Assembly: GCA_001689415.1 (NCBI GenBank)
Contig: LUJM01000070.1
Span: 1 to 6,093 of the forward strand
Reading direction: 5' to 3'
DNA from: Bacteroidales bacterium M2
GTDB lineage: Bacteria; Bacteroidota; Bacteroidia; Bacteroidales; Muribaculaceae
Length of the DNA: 6,093 nt
Shown: in pieces, positions 1 through 6,067 of the stretch
Layout: each line of letters opens with the position of its first letter
Numbering within the stretch: position 1 is the first letter of the stretch
Program-made: the position numbers and the translations under genes
Notes under the pieces: generated by a model
What the model saw: only the letters and a program-made list of their open reading frames with translations
The model's database searches: none
Told to the model about the DNA's origin: nothing

Positions 1-163
1 TAAGTGTCTTGGAATAACCTTAAAGTTACTGAAATTCAGCGACTTGACCAAATTTTAGTGTTCAATTTTATGCTAAACATCAGATTTTTAATGGATTAAA
101 CACCTGGCTCCTCGGAGCCGTTAACAAACTCTCAAAAAATAACCGAAGTATTGAATCAACAAT
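1..163. other. Non-coding leader upstream of the first lipoprotein
   Basis: This stretch carries no plausible gene. It is A+T-rich apart from one compact GC-rich hairpin at 106-119. I searched it for a Bacteroidota promoter (TTTG and TAnnTTTG) and found no TTTG at all, so the promoter of the 164-1714 gene is either degenerate or lies upstream of the window. No Shine-Dalgarno sequence precedes the ATG at 164, which is normal for this phylum. Confidence 0.6.
106..119 (+). other. Short GC-rich hairpin in the leader of the first lipoprotein
   Basis: GGCTC at 106-110 pairs perfectly with GAGCC at 115-119 around the tetraloop CTCG. It lies 44 bases before the ATG at 164 in otherwise A+T-rich DNA. 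No U-tract follows on the plus strand, so it is not a standard terminator for an upstream gene. It could be a 5'-UTR structure or a remnant of a terminator from outside the window. The structure is seen directly; any role is unknown. Confidence 0.4.
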
Positions 164-1714
164 ATGAAGTTAATTAATTTATTTGTAGTAATTATGCTAC
201 TGGCTGGCCTTACGGCATGTAGCAATGACGAACCTGTTCTTGACGACGTTCAAGAACAGAATGCCTACGGTATAGACGGCATGGATGTGATAACGATAGA
301 AAAAGATTCGGCAATTGCACAATTTGCGCGTATCCTTTCTGATGTCGTTTATGAAAGGCAAGATGTGAGAGAATTCCTTAAAGAACAGGCTTCCATGCGT
401 TTTGACTCAAATACAGATATATTGTATGGGGAAATCAAAAATACGATAATTAATGGAGAAACGTTCAAGAATATTCTGGCTGCACACTCATCGCTGAATG
501 AAATTACAAGCATCGAAAAATCTGTGCCGGCCCTCAATATATTTATTCCAGAAATCTCGTTATTTGATATAACGCTCGATAACATGGATTGCACAGATGC
601 CGAAATACCGGTTGCAGTTTCGACACAAAAAGGTATGGATTTGTATTTCGACGGTAATTTTGAGGTCACTGTGCCCAATGGAGAACTCCCTGCTTATCAT
701 ACATTTGTCGTTAATGAAAACACAATAGTGACGGTCAAGGTAAATTCAGTGGGCATGTATCTTGGATATGAATTGCCCGATGACGGCGCGTCGTTGATGT
801 CGAGGTCAGTGGAATGTAACGGTAATGAAGTTGGAGCTAAGGCTATTGAAGCTTTCAAATATTTTAATCAAGATAATGGTAGTAAATATTCAAGGGCTCT
901 GCAACGTGACTATATTTACTACGGAATAACCCCTGAAAACGGTAATGGCTCATTAAATTATGGCGTGACTGAGTACCTTGCATTTATGGAAGTAAAACCA
1001 GAAGTTTATTTCGAAATTTCAGACCAAAGAACAGGCGTGGAAAATTCAGATCCATATATTAAAAACGACTATGTTTCTCGAAAGAAAACAGATTTTACTC
1101 CGGAAGAACTTGTGAAATTAATGTGGTCAGAAGGTACCTATACTTTTAGATTTGATATTATTTCATCTAATCAATCTATGCCGACTACATTGAGATTGTT
1201 TTGTTATCCAGAAGATTTATGGAATTTTAATTATGCTCGAACCTACAGGCATAGTACAGCTTTCAGGCATAGTCGATACTCTTATAGTATAGATCCGAAG
1301 AAATTTAAATCAAAGAGAATTGATTTAAGTTCAAGAAATTTGACATTAGGTAAATGGGATTTATCTTCAGAGGCGTTAGAAAGGTATATAAGGATTTCAG
1401 AGCAAGACCAAGAAACAACAACTACTGAAACATATTCATTTGAGATAACTAAAATGACATCTGCTAAAGTGAATGGAAGTTTGAAATTAGGACTTGGTAC
1501 AAATACTTCGGGAGAAATCGGAACTGAATTGTCTACGTCCGCTACAACGAAAGAAACGAGGTCTGTGACAATTTCCAAAACTGAGCACGATGATGAAATC
1601 GGCACTGTAAAAGTATATTTCTATGACCCAATTATCTTAGAAAAGGTTGGAGATAAGTACGTTGTTAATTCTTATAGTGTTGGCGGTGTTACTTTCGGTC
1701 TGATGGTGAAATAA
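164..1714 (+). CDS. Uncharacterised Bacteroidota lipoprotein with a Ser/Thr-rich, beta-hairpin-like C-terminus
   Basis: The 516-residue product starts with a lipoprotein signal peptide: Lys2, a hydrophobic core, and lipobox L16-T-A-C19. SNDEP follows the Cys, an acidic run like the Bacteroidota lipoprotein export signal, so a surface location is likely. Residues about 45-125 look mainly helical (FARILSDVV, VREFLKEQA, IYGEIKN-like segments). Residues about 125-215 are beta-rich and include IPVAV, MDLYFDG and HTFVVNENTIVTVKV. I recall similar N-terminal regions in other Bacteroidales hypothetical lipoproteins but cannot name the family. The middle (about 240-415) is aromatic-rich and unrecognised. 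Residues about 415-475 alternate Ser/Thr with hydrophobic residues, as membrane-inserting hairpins of aerolysin-type toxins do. The protein then ends in IGTVKVYFYDP...YSVGGVTFGLMVK. The ATG at 164 is the only start that keeps the signal peptide. G+C falls from about 38-50% in the 5' half to about 27-35% in the 3' half. No catalytic motif is visible and the function is unknown. Confidence 0.9.
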   Translation: MKLINLFVVIMLLAGLTACSNDEPVLDDVQEQNAYGIDGMDVITIEKDSAIAQFARILSDVVYERQDVREFLKEQASMRFDSNTDILYGEIKNTIINGETFKNILAAHSSLNEITSIEKSVPALNIFIPEISLFDITLDNMDCTDAEIPVAVSTQKGMDLYFDGNFEVTVPNGELPAYHTFVVNENTIVTVKVNSVGMYLGYELPDDGASLMSRSVECNGNEVGAKAIEAFKYFNQDNGSKYSRALQRDYIYYGITPENGNGSLNYGVTEYLAFMEVKPEVYFEISDQRTGVENSDPYIKNDYVSRKKTDFTPEELVKLMWSEGTYTFRFDIISSNQSMPTTLRLFCYPEDLWNFNYARTYRHSTAFRHSRYSYSIDPKKFKSKRIDLSSRNLTLGKWDLSSEALERYIRISEQDQETTTTETYSFEITKMTSAKVNGSLKLGLGTNTSGEIGTELSTSATTKETRSVTISKTEHDDEIGTVKVYFYDPIILEKVGDKYVVNSYSVGGVTFGLMVK

Positions 1715-1721
1715 ATTTATT

Positions 1722-1764
1722 CGCATATTTTAGTGAGACTGTTCCTGTCTCGCTAAAATATGTG
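1722..1764 (+). terminator. Long hairpin, probable intrinsic terminator after the first lipoprotein
   Basis: Bases 1722-1739 pair with 1747-1764 around a 7-base loop, giving an 18-bp stem with only two G-T wobbles (1734/1752 and 1723/1763). It begins 7 bases after the stop codon at 1714. The U-rich run behind it is imperfect (CTTTAACTTATTATATTTTTT), so termination may be partial and the two small lipoproteins could receive read-through transcripts. The start codon of the longer possible reading of the next gene (1760) lies inside the right arm. Confidence 0.75.
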
Positions 1765-1792
1765 CTTTAACTTATTATATTTTTTAGCTAAA

Positions 1793-2218
1793 ATGAACAT
1801 CAACCTCAAAAACCTAATAATCAAGTTTGGATTCTTATTTATACCCTTGTTGGTGCTATGCTCTTGCGAGGTTGAGCCGAGGCCTCAACATGAAATTCGT
1901 GTCGTGGCAGAGTGCGATAGCGGACAACCAGTTTGTATTTACGGTGTAGCAAAGGGTATATGTGCCTTGTTTACATATGATTTCGATTATACTTTTACGA
2001 AGACTCTTATGTCCAATGGTATGGTCTATGATATTACGGCATTCTGCGAAGATCCTCAGACGGTGATGAAGTTAACTGTTTATGTCGACGGCGAATATTC
2101 CGGGGAAGTAGAAGGCCACTCGAGGATTTATATCCAGCTACTTAACGACGGTACTTTGATTAAAGGCCCGGATTACTTGTTGACCGACAACGATAGCAAT
2201 ACAGATGAAGCCAAATAA
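1793..2218 (+). CDS. Small lipoprotein, paralogue A of a tandem pair, unknown function
   Basis: From the ATG at 1793 the product has 141 residues. An in-frame ATG at 1760 adds 11 residues, but it sits inside the hairpin at 1722-1764 and would push the lipobox deeper, so 1793 is preferred. The signal peptide has K6 and K11, the core FGFLFIPLLVL and lipobox L22-C-S-C25, followed by the acidic EVEP. The mature part, about 115 residues, is predicted to be a single small beta-rich domain. It contains AECDS, PVCIYG, (F/Y)CEDP, TVYVDGEYSGEVEG and KGPDYLLTD, all shared with the next gene at roughly 60% identity by eye. Cys41, Cys48 and Cys85 are conserved between the copies; Cys57 is unique to this one. 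The IYG...VYVDG order loosely recalls small MmpS-like beta-sandwiches, but that is weak. The gap to the next gene is 27 bases, suggesting co-transcription. No promoter of its own was identified. Confidence 0.87.
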   Translation: MNINLKNLIIKFGFLFIPLLVLCSCEVEPRPQHEIRVVAECDSGQPVCIYGVAKGICALFTYDFDYTFTKTLMSNGMVYDITAFCEDPQTVMKLTVYVDGEYSGEVEGHSRIYIQLLNDGTLIKGPDYLLTDNDSNTDEAK

Positions 2219-2245
2219 TGATTAGCCAATATTCAGACAGTAATT

Positions 2246-2659
2246 ATGAAATCTAAACTTAAAAAACAGATAGTAAGATATAGTTTCCTGCTTATACCTA
2301 TGCTGGCGCTATGCTCTTGCGATGATGAGCCCTTGCCACAAGTTGAAATACATGTATTGGCAGAGTGCGATAGCGAAAAGCCGGTATGTATTTATGGCTT
2401 CAACGAGGAGGACACGTATACGATGTTTACGCAAGAACTCGATTCGACTTTCACACAGACTATCATGACCAATGGTAACAGCATGATTTATGATTTTTGG
2501 GCATATTGCGAAGATCCCAATGGTGTGATGAAAGTGACCGTTTATGTCGACGGCGAATATTCCGGAGAAGTAGAGGGCCGCTCAAGGGTCTACATTAGGC
2601 AATGGGGTAACGGATTGTTTAGCAAAGGCCCCGATTATCTGTTGACAGATAAGCATTAG
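2246..2659 (+). CDS. Small lipoprotein, paralogue B of a tandem pair, unknown function
   Basis: The 137-residue product has a basic N-terminus (K2, K4, K6, K7, R11), the core YSFLLIPMLAL and lipobox L22-C-S-C25. DDEP follows directly, a good Bacteroidota surface-export signal. The rest parallels the preceding gene: AECDS at 39-43, PVCIYG at 46-51, CEDP at 88-91, TVYVDGEYSGEVEG and KGPDYLLTD near the end. Cys41, Cys48 and Cys88 match the conserved Cys of paralogue A. It differs by a two-residue insertion in NGNSMIYD, a three-residue net change after PVCIYG, and a shorter tail ending TDKH. A 26-base run over the VYVDGEYSG codons is identical in both genes (2078-2103 and 2540-2565), indicating tandem duplication or later gene conversion. 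The gene is probably the last of its transcription unit, since a terminator lies at 2748-2778. No enzymatic motif is present. A binding, adhesion or structural role is possible but unsupported. Confidence 0.9.
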   Translation: MKSKLKKQIVRYSFLLIPMLALCSCDDEPLPQVEIHVLAECDSEKPVCIYGFNEEDTYTMFTQELDSTFTQTIMTNGNSMIYDFWAYCEDPNGVMKVTVYVDGEYSGEVEGRSRVYIRQWGNGLFSKGPDYLLTDKH

Positions 2660-2708
2660 TTAGCATCTCCACGCATAATCGCATAAAATCAGGCTTGCTA
2701 GGAGCTCT

Positions 2709-2730
2709 TGGTCGAAAACGACACCATTTT
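2709..2730 (+). terminator. Weak possible terminator hairpin
   Basis: GTCG at 2711-2714 pairs with CGAC at 2719-2722 around an AAAA loop, with possible further pairing of TG to CA beyond a small bulge, and TTTT follows at 2727-2730. The stem is short, so this may be chance or a minor accessory terminator ahead of the stronger one at 2748-2778. Confidence 0.25.
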
Positions 2731-2747
2731 GACTTAAAATATATGTG

Positions 2748-2778
2748 TTAAAGCAGGGCAAGACCCTGCTTTAATTTT
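2748..2778 (+). terminator. Intrinsic terminator of the paired small lipoprotein genes
   Basis: TTAAAGCAGGG at 2748-2758 pairs perfectly with CCCTGCTTTAA at 2764-2774 around the 5-base loop CAAGA. TTTT follows at 2775-2778. The 11-bp stem and U-run make a clear intrinsic terminator for transcripts from the lipoprotein genes. It abuts the lyase promoter: the last Ts of the U-run belong to the -33 box at 2776-2779. Confidence 0.85.
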
Positions 2779-2807
2779 GCTGTGAAGTAAAATAATTACT
2801 ATTTTTG
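2776..2807 (+). promoter_or_regulatory. Bacteroidota-type promoter of the PL11 lyase gene
   Basis: TTTG at 2776-2779 is the -33 box. After a 20-base spacer, TATTTTTG at 2800-2807 matches the -7 consensus TAnnTTTG at every fixed position. Known Bacteroidota sigma-ABfr promoters use spacers of about 19-21 bases. Transcription would start near 2812-2816, leaving a 5' leader of roughly 36-40 bases before the ATG at 2852. That leader has no Shine-Dalgarno sequence. The promoter implies the lyase is transcribed independently of the lipoprotein genes upstream. Confidence 0.85.
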
Positions 2808-2851
2808 CGCTTGGAAAAAGTAACCTCGTAACTAATACCAAAACATTCAAT

Positions 2852-5737
2852 ATGAAAAAAACACTCTTAATGCTTGCTGCCCTGGCGACAAGTATCGGTG
2901 CTTTTGCCGATGCGCTAACCGCTAAATGGGAATTCAGCGACACGCTCAAGCTCGACCAAGTGCAGCTCACCGGCGACCAGACTGCGATAGATGCAGTGAC
3001 AACCACGTCGGCAATCGGCAATCAGTTTGCCAAAATCGGTACACTCACAGGTTCGGGAGCCGACACCGGCTTGACCCCTGTGACTTACACTCCGCCCTTC
3101 ACCTCCTTTGAACCCTCGAAAAAGGTTTCGGAAAAAACCGAGGGTCTCAATGTAAGCTTTACCGTTACACCCAAAGAGGGTCATACTTTTAAACCCAACA
3201 CTATTGCATTTGATGCCGTTAAAATCGGTACAGACGGCGGCGGTATCGAAGTGTACTATACTATCGGCGACGAGGCTCCGGTACTTGCCGGTACGGCGAC
3301 TCCCCTTCGCAACAAGGTGACCAATACCAACCCTGACGCATGGAGCCACCACGAAATCGCGCTTGGCAGCTTCGTTGTCGACGGCAAGCCCTTCAAGGTC
3401 GACATCTACATCATGAACCTTGCCCTCAAGAAAGCTCTGGGCCTGCGCAATATCATCATCGACGGCGCTACCGACGAGGATGTGTGCGTCGTAAAGAATT
3501 TCTTCACCAAATTTACCTGCAAGGGTGTCATGTCGCAGAATGGTGCGCCCGAGAGCATCGATCTTCTCTCGCTTGTCGGCGACCTCAAGAACGGTGAGAA
3601 CACAGGCTACAAAACCAAACTATTCGGCGACCCCTCGGATTTCGAAATCGAAACAGTAGCCGGTTACCGCGCCGAATACACCTACGAAGGCCGTGCAGTG
3701 CACGTAAACCTGATGAAAGACGACCGCAAGGTGATGACTTTCAGCGTGCGTTTCAAGGTTTCGAATATGCAGCCCAAGGGCCCTGCCAAGCCCCTTAACC
3801 GCGGCCTGATGTCGCTCAGCCTTACCGGCGCGAAAATGGGTACAGGCAACCTCGTGTCGTGGCGTCATCGCGAAGCCGACGGCTACGGCGTGAAGTACAA
3901 ACTTTACCGTGGCGACGAAGCTGCCCAGACCGAAGTGCTCAACGAAGACCTCTACATCATCGACCGCACCAACTACGAGGACAAAACCGGTACTGTTGAC
4001 CATTTCTACCGTCTCGAAACCTACGATAAGACCGGCAAACTCATCGACAGCGAAGTCAGCCGTCAGACCTGGGCTAACCAGACATACCGCATACCTCTGC
4101 AGACACCTGCTTCGCGAGGTGGTGCAAGCTACACCCCCAACGACGCAAGCTACTGCGACATGGACGGCGACGGCGAGTACGAAATCATACTCAAATGGTC
4201 GCCCTCTAACGAAAAAGACGCTGCCAGCTCGGGCGCTACATCTCCTATCTATCTCGACTGTATCAAAATGGACGGCACACTGCTGTGGCGTATCGATGCA
4301 GGCCCCAACTTCTTTACCAGCGCCCACACCATGCAGTTTATCGCATGGGACTTCGACGGTGACGGCTACGGCGAACTCATGATGAAGACCGCTCCCGGCA
4401 CTATCGACGGCGAAGGCAACTATGTGCTCCTTGGCGATGACGATCCCTTTGAGAACCTGCTCAGCGGCCGCGGCAAACAAGATCATGGCTCGGAATATAT
4501 CACCGTGTTCGACGGTCTTACCGGCGGCGAACTGGCCACAATCCCTTACCACACTGACTATGCTACCGGCTTGGCCGTATGGGGCGACAGCAACCAGAAC
4601 CGTTCGGAGCGCTACCTCGCAGGCCTTGCTTACCTCGACGGCCCCGATGCTAACCCCAGCCCGATTTTCTCGCGCGGCTACTATTCAGGCGCATTCGTTG
4701 GCGCATACGATTGGGACGGCAAGACCCTCAAAGAGCGTTGGGTAAGCCGTAACACCACCAAAAATCAAGGCCTATGGGGCGAAGGTGCCCACTGGGTGGC
4801 TATGGGTGACTGCGACGGCGACGGCAAGCACGAAATCGTATTCGGCTCTGCAGCCCTCGACCACGACGGCTCACTCCTTTATCGCACCGGCCTCGGTCAT
4901 GGCGATGCTCTCCACCTCGGCGACTTCCTGCCCGAGCGCGAAGGCCTTGAAGTATTCATGGTACACGAAGAAAAACCTTATGGCTACGACCTCCGCGACG
5001 CAGCTACAGGCGAGCGCCTGCTTTATAAGACTGCCGGTAGCGACACCGGCCGTGGTATCGCTGCACACTTCGACGCCAACTATCCCCACTCGCAGTTCTC
5101 GCACAGCGCCGAACCCGGCATGCACGACTGTGTAACCGGTGACTTGTATGTCGAAGGCTGGAATCCCGGTGGCGGCGGTATGATGAACAACCGTATCTAC
5201 TGGACCGGCGACCTCTACGACGAACACTACGACAAGAGCGTTATCGCAAAATGGAACGGTGCCGGTTGGGACCGCGTACAGGTAAACAAGACAAACTATA
5301 CAGTTGGTACCCTCAACAACTATACCAAGTATAACCCCTGTGTGCTTGGCGACTTCCTTGGCGACTGGCGCGAAGAAATCATCCTTTGGGAAGGCACTGC
5401 CGGTTCTCACAAACTGGTTATCAACGCCACCAGCTATCCCACTGAGTACCGTATACCTCACCTGATGGACGACCTCAACTACCGCGTACAGGTTGTAAAC
5501 CAGAACTGCTGCTACAACCAGCCACCTCACCTGATGTGCGACCCGTCGGTAAAATATGCCGGCAACCCCAACCGCGCACTTCAGGAGAATGTCGACGCTG
5601 ACTTCGACAGCATCGAAGACATCGAAGCCGGTAATGAAGGCGAGGAAGTAATCTACAACCTCCAGGGCATCCGCCTCGACCGTGTCAGCGGCCCCGGCCT
5701 CTACATCATCAACGGCAAAAAAGTGCTCGTGAAGTAA
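2852..5737 (+). CDS. Exported rhamnogalacturonan lyase, polysaccharide lyase family PL11
   Basis: The family cleaves the rhamnose-galacturonic acid backbone of pectic rhamnogalacturonan I by beta-elimination; endo or exo action cannot be decided here. The 961-residue product has a signal peptide with likely cleavage after AFA19. Residues 20-210 form an added beta-rich, possibly carbohydrate-binding domain (FDAVKIGTDGGGIEVYY, IYIMNLALKKALGLRNIIIDG), followed by a second beta-rich stretch to about 315. The PL11 module spans about 316-900. It opens with a fibronectin-like segment (RGLMSLSL, NLVSWR) and continues into the propeller with calcium-type motifs DMDGDG (436-441), DFDGDG (500-505) and DCDGDG (653-658), then GLGHGDALHLGD (680-691), GDWREE (837-842) and YNQPPH (888-893). 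KWSPSN (448-453) and NYT (823-825) differ from the KWDPSN and NGT I expect in Bacillus YesW. The C-terminal tail at 935-961 resembles a secretion or sorting tail. The 5' promoter, 3' terminator and TAATAA stop make it monocistronic. Confidence 0.95.
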   Translation: MKKTLLMLAALATSIGAFADALTAKWEFSDTLKLDQVQLTGDQTAIDAVTTTSAIGNQFAKIGTLTGSGADTGLTPVTYTPPFTSFEPSKKVSEKTEGLNVSFTVTPKEGHTFKPNTIAFDAVKIGTDGGGIEVYYTIGDEAPVLAGTATPLRNKVTNTNPDAWSHHEIALGSFVVDGKPFKVDIYIMNLALKKALGLRNIIIDGATDEDVCVVKNFFTKFTCKGVMSQNGAPESIDLLSLVGDLKNGENTGYKTKLFGDPSDFEIETVAGYRAEYTYEGRAVHVNLMKDDRKVMTFSVRFKVSNMQPKGPAKPLNRGLMSLSLTGAKMGTGNLVSWRHREADGYGVKYKLYRGDEAAQTEVLNEDLYIIDRTNYEDKTGTVDHFYRLETYDKTGKLIDSEVSRQTWANQTYRIPLQTPASRGGASYTPNDASYCDMDGDGEYEIILKWSPSNEKDAASSGATSPIYLDCIKMDGTLLWRIDAGPNFFTSAHTMQFIAWDFDGDGYGELMMKTAPGTIDGEGNYVLLGDDDPFENLLSGRGKQDHGSEYITVFDGLTGGELATIPYHTDYATGLAVWGDSNQNRSERYLAGLAYLDGPDANPSPIFSRGYYSGAFVGAYDWDGKTLKERWVSRNTTKNQGLWGEGAHWVAMGDCDGDGKHEIVFGSAALDHDGSLLYRTGLGHGDALHLGDFLPEREGLEVFMVHEEKPYGYDLRDAATGERLLYKTAGSDTGRGIAAHFDANYPHSQFSHSAEPGMHDCVTGDLYVEGWNPGGGGMMNNRIYWTGDLYDEHYDKSVIAKWNGAGWDRVQVNKTNYTVGTLNNYTKYNPCVLGDFLGDWREEIILWEGTAGSHKLVINATSYPTEYRIPHLMDDLNYRVQVVNQNCCYNQPPHLMCDPSVKYAGNPNRALQENVDADFDSIEDIEAGNEGEEVIYNLQGIRLDRVSGPGLYIINGKKVLVK
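5655..5734 (+). other. C-terminal sorting-like tail of the PL11 lyase
   Basis: The last 27 residues (935-961) read YNLQGIRL, then GPGLYIINGKKVLVK. After an acidic linker (about 916-930, DADFDSIEDIEAGNEGEE) this gives a short beta-hairpin-like module. Tails of this form recur on unrelated secreted proteins of Prevotellaceae and Muribaculaceae. They resemble type IX secretion C-terminal domains (YDLxGR...GxYxV...KKVxxK), but the tail is shorter than the usual 70-80 residues. Cell-surface delivery through type IX secretion is an inference. Confidence 0.55.
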
Positions 5738-5759
5738 TAATCAGCACTATACCATAATG

Positions 5760-5804
5760 GCGTGTCGGCTTATCTGAACAAGATAAGGCCGACACGCTTT
5801 TTTT
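5760..5804 (+). terminator. Strong intrinsic terminator of the PL11 lyase gene
   Basis: GCGTGTCGGC at 5760-5769 and TTATCT at 5770-5775 pair with AGATAA at 5781-5786 and GCCGACACGC at 5788-5797. This gives a 16-bp stem with a single bulged G (5787) and a GAACA loop. Seven Ts follow at 5798-5804. It begins 23 bases after the TAA stop and ends the lyase transcript. Confidence 0.95.
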
Positions 5805-5971
5805 AGTTGGTTCCCTCTATCTAACCACCCCCTCGCATACTTGTCGGCACAAAGCGGTTTAAGAAAGGAGAAAGAGCGCTACCAATAGGAGCTTGGCTCT
5901 CCGAGACAAGCCTCGATTAGGCGATGCAAATCCATTTATTTACAACAATTTACCCAATTATTTTCTCGTAG

Positions 5972-5991
5972 GGTCGCGGCATGCCGCGACC
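5972..5991. repeat. Perfect 20-bp palindrome, copy 1
   Basis: GGTCGCGGCATGCCGCGACC is fully self-complementary and much richer in G+C than its flanks. It is preceded by G and followed by GG, which gives the unit a direction despite the symmetric core. It has no U-tract and does not sit at the end of a gene, so a terminator role is unlikely. Confidence 0.9.
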
Positions 5992-6047
5992 GGGTGGCAA
6001 AAGCATTTTTTTCGTTGATATTCAGACAAATAAATGCACATCTATCC

Positions 6048-6067
6048 GGTCGCGGCATGCCGCGACC
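6048..6067. repeat. Perfect 20-bp palindrome, copy 2
   Basis: This copy has the same 20 bases as at 5972-5991 without a mismatch. Its flanks (CC before, C after) are the reverse complement of those around copy 1, so the two units face each other. The A+T-rich spacer between the palindromes is 56 bases. Confidence 0.9.

Noticed and set aside
1240..1275. RHS-like repeat in the first lipoprotein (RHS occurs twice, with a repeated CAGGCATAGT)
   Set aside because: Only two short copies 18 bases apart, without the YD-repeat pattern of true RHS proteins. The letters RHS here are coincidental.
1776..1783. Possible -7 box (TATATTTT) before the small lipoprotein gene
   Set aside because: It lacks the final G of TAnnTTTG, lies in a very A+T-rich run and has no paired TTTG about 20 bases upstream, where the terminator stem sits.
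38..2944. Repeat ATTCAGCGAC shared by the leader (about 35-43) and the lyase 5' end (about 2933-2942)
   Set aside because: About ten bases only, with no extended similarity around them; chance is sufficient.
3620..4552. A 310-residue open frame on the minus strand inside the lyase gene
   Set aside because: It lies opposite a gene with unmistakable PL11 motifs, and its Val/Ala/Phe-rich translation has no recognisable domain. It is a by-product of the GC-rich coding strand, as are the frames at 4871-5530 and 2915-3352.
2852..5737. Complete polysaccharide utilisation locus around the lyase
   Set aside because: No SusC-like transporter, SusD-like lipoprotein or regulator is in the window, and the neighbouring lipoproteins are far too small or lack SusD/SusE features.
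5972..5991. Palindrome as a second terminator for the lyase gene
   Set aside because: There is no U-run after the stem, and a complete terminator already lies at 5760-5804.
5972..6067. CRISPR array
   Set aside because: Only two repeat units are present, in opposite orientation, each a complete palindrome. There is no repeat-spacer series and no cas gene.
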